A stretch of 12,917 bases of DNA from an uncultured Rhodospirillaceae bacterium. Lineage in GTDB: Bacteria > Pseudomonadota > Alphaproteobacteria > RF32 > CAG-239. This document shows, in pieces, positions 12,087 through 12,917 of the stretch; within the stretch, counting starts at the first letter, position 1; the number at the start of each line of letters is the position of its first letter. The notes below the pieces were generated by a model, which was not told the origin of the DNA, searched no databases, and saw only the letters and a program-made list of their open reading frames with translations. A program made the position numbers and the translations under genes. The stretch spans positions 1-12,917 of the forward strand of contig ONQU01000114.1 of the NCBI GenBank assembly GCA_900320035.1. The letters are read 5' to 3'.

Positions 12087-12917
12087 ATGAACGATAAATG
12101 TATTTCCTTTAACTTAGACCATAATCTTTTTCGCGGCCGTATCGTGCGCCTTGATAAAGTATTGGCTGATATTTTGGCACCGCGGCAATATCCGGAAAAT
12201 GTGACAGCGGCAATGGCTGAAACGACAGCGCTGGGTGTTATGCTTGCCAGTTTGATGAAATATGACGGCTATTTTACTCTACAAATGCAAGGTGATGGCG
12301 CCCTTTCGGTTTTGGTAACCGATGTGACATCGAAAGGTGAAGTGCGGACAGCGGCGAAGTTTGATGAAGCTAAAATGCAAGCGGCACAAGAATTACGTAA
12401 AACGACCGGAGAACTGGAAGCCACACCGCATTGGTTGGGGAAAGGAAGTTTGATTTTTACCATTGACCAAGGAAAAAATACCGACCTTTATCAAGGCATT
12501 GTTGATTTACAGGGTAAAAACTTGGCCGAGTGTGCAATGCGATATTTCAAACAATCGGAGCAGATCGATACTTATTTACGCTTGTTTGTGCGGCAAACCA
12601 AAAGCGGCAAATGGCAAGCGGCCGGTATTTTGATTCAGAAAATGCCGACCAAAGGCGGTAAAGAAAGTGAGAACGAAGCCGATGTGGCAGAATTGTGGAA
12701 TGAGGCCAAAATTTTGACCGACAGTTTGCAGGAAAAAGAAATTTTTGATGCCAAATTGTCGCTGCAAGATATATTGTATCGGCTTTATCATGAGCATCAG
12801 GTGGCGGTTAACAAGGAAAACGAATATCACTTCGGTTGCCGTTGCAGTCGTGACAAATTATTCACCACGCTCAGCAATATGAAAGCCGAAGATTTGGATT
12901 CATTGGTGGAAAACGGC
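12087..12917 (+). CDS. hslO: Redox-regulated chaperone Hsp33 (HslO), C-terminus beyond the window
   Basis: The frame is open from ATG at 12087 to the window edge (277 codons). Hsp33 is a cytoplasmic holdase activated by oxidative unfolding. Family features are FRGRIVRLDKVLADIL (15-30), AMAETTALGVMLASLMKYDG (43-62), LQMQGDGALSVLVTDV, QGIVDLQGKNLAECAMRYF (about 145-163) and QAAGILIQKMP (about 189-199). The linker and C-terminal redox switch begin with HFGCRCSRDKLFTTL. Cys251 and Cys253 are the CxC half of the zinc site, and the partner CxxC should lie just past the right edge. AAGAGG lies about 10 bases before the ATG. It is divergent from recX, pairing two stress-linked genes on one spacer. 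Confidence 0.93.
   Translation, partial: MNDKCISFNLDHNLFRGRIVRLDKVLADILAPRQYPENVTAAMAETTALGVMLASLMKYDGYFTLQMQGDGALSVLVTDVTSKGEVRTAAKFDEAKMQAAQELRKTTGELEATPHWLGKGSLIFTIDQGKNTDLYQGIVDLQGKNLAECAMRYFKQSEQIDTYLRLFVRQTKSGKWQAAGILIQKMPTKGGKESENEADVAELWNEAKILTDSLQEKEIFDAKLSLQDILYRLYHEHQVAVNKENEYHFGCRCSRDKLFTTLSNMKAEDLDSLVENG

Noticed and set aside
1..12917. CRISPR array, tRNA, rRNA, transposase or phage structural genes
   Set aside because: I looked on both strands and saw no regularly spaced direct repeats, cloverleaf-forming sequence, rRNA segments or recognisable transposase or phage proteins.

Overview
The window looks like chromosomal DNA of an uncultured, moderately AT-rich alphaproteobacterium, possibly one of the host- or gut-associated Rhodospirillales-like lineages. 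This placement is inferred from gene content and order, not from a search: an alphaproteobacterial-type BamE lipoprotein divergent from a DUF177/YceD protein, cpoB directly followed by tilS, a TIGR01459-type HAD hydrolase, a short HIT protein, an alphaproteobacterial-style RecX and Hsp33.

The left third (1-2668) is the accessory part. It holds the 5' part of an unknown gene interrupted by a run of 17 A (minus strand), a tandem-HTH XRE regulator, an unrecognised Cys-rich polytopic membrane protein whose codon use differs from all its neighbours, and a gene-poor stretch (2207-2668) with a strong minus-strand promoter and a double-hairpin palindromic element resembling dispersed bacterial repeats. 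A 9-mer, TGTAAATTT, occurs four times around the regulator gene and nowhere else that I noticed.

The middle (2669-7199) is a divergent pair of operons. bamE and a shortened FtsK-type DNA translocase read leftwards. DUF177/yceD and the NAD-dependent DNA ligase ligA read rightwards. Both start from a 58-bp AT-rich spacer whose -10 elements overlap. The ligase ends at a convergent, bidirectional terminator (7147-7175).

The right part (7200-11426) is a compact minus-strand operon, cpoB-tilS-HAD-HIT-kdsB, with overlaps or gaps of 17 bases or less. It is driven by a near-consensus sigma70 promoter (TTGACT-16-TATAAT, 11399-11426) and ends at the shared terminator. It joins envelope division (CpoB, Tol-Pal), tRNA-Ile decoding (TilS), two small hydrolases and an LPS-core sugar nucleotide enzyme (KdsB-like). 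Upstream of it lies recX (minus), divergent from hslO/Hsp33 (plus), which runs off the right edge. This second divergent spacer also carries overlapping -10 hexamers.

The most unusual items are the FtsK motor core with a basic tail in place of the gamma domain, the foreign-looking membrane protein with a long leader, the XRE regulator with a flanking repeated motif, and the A17 tract that decides the frame of the leftmost gene.
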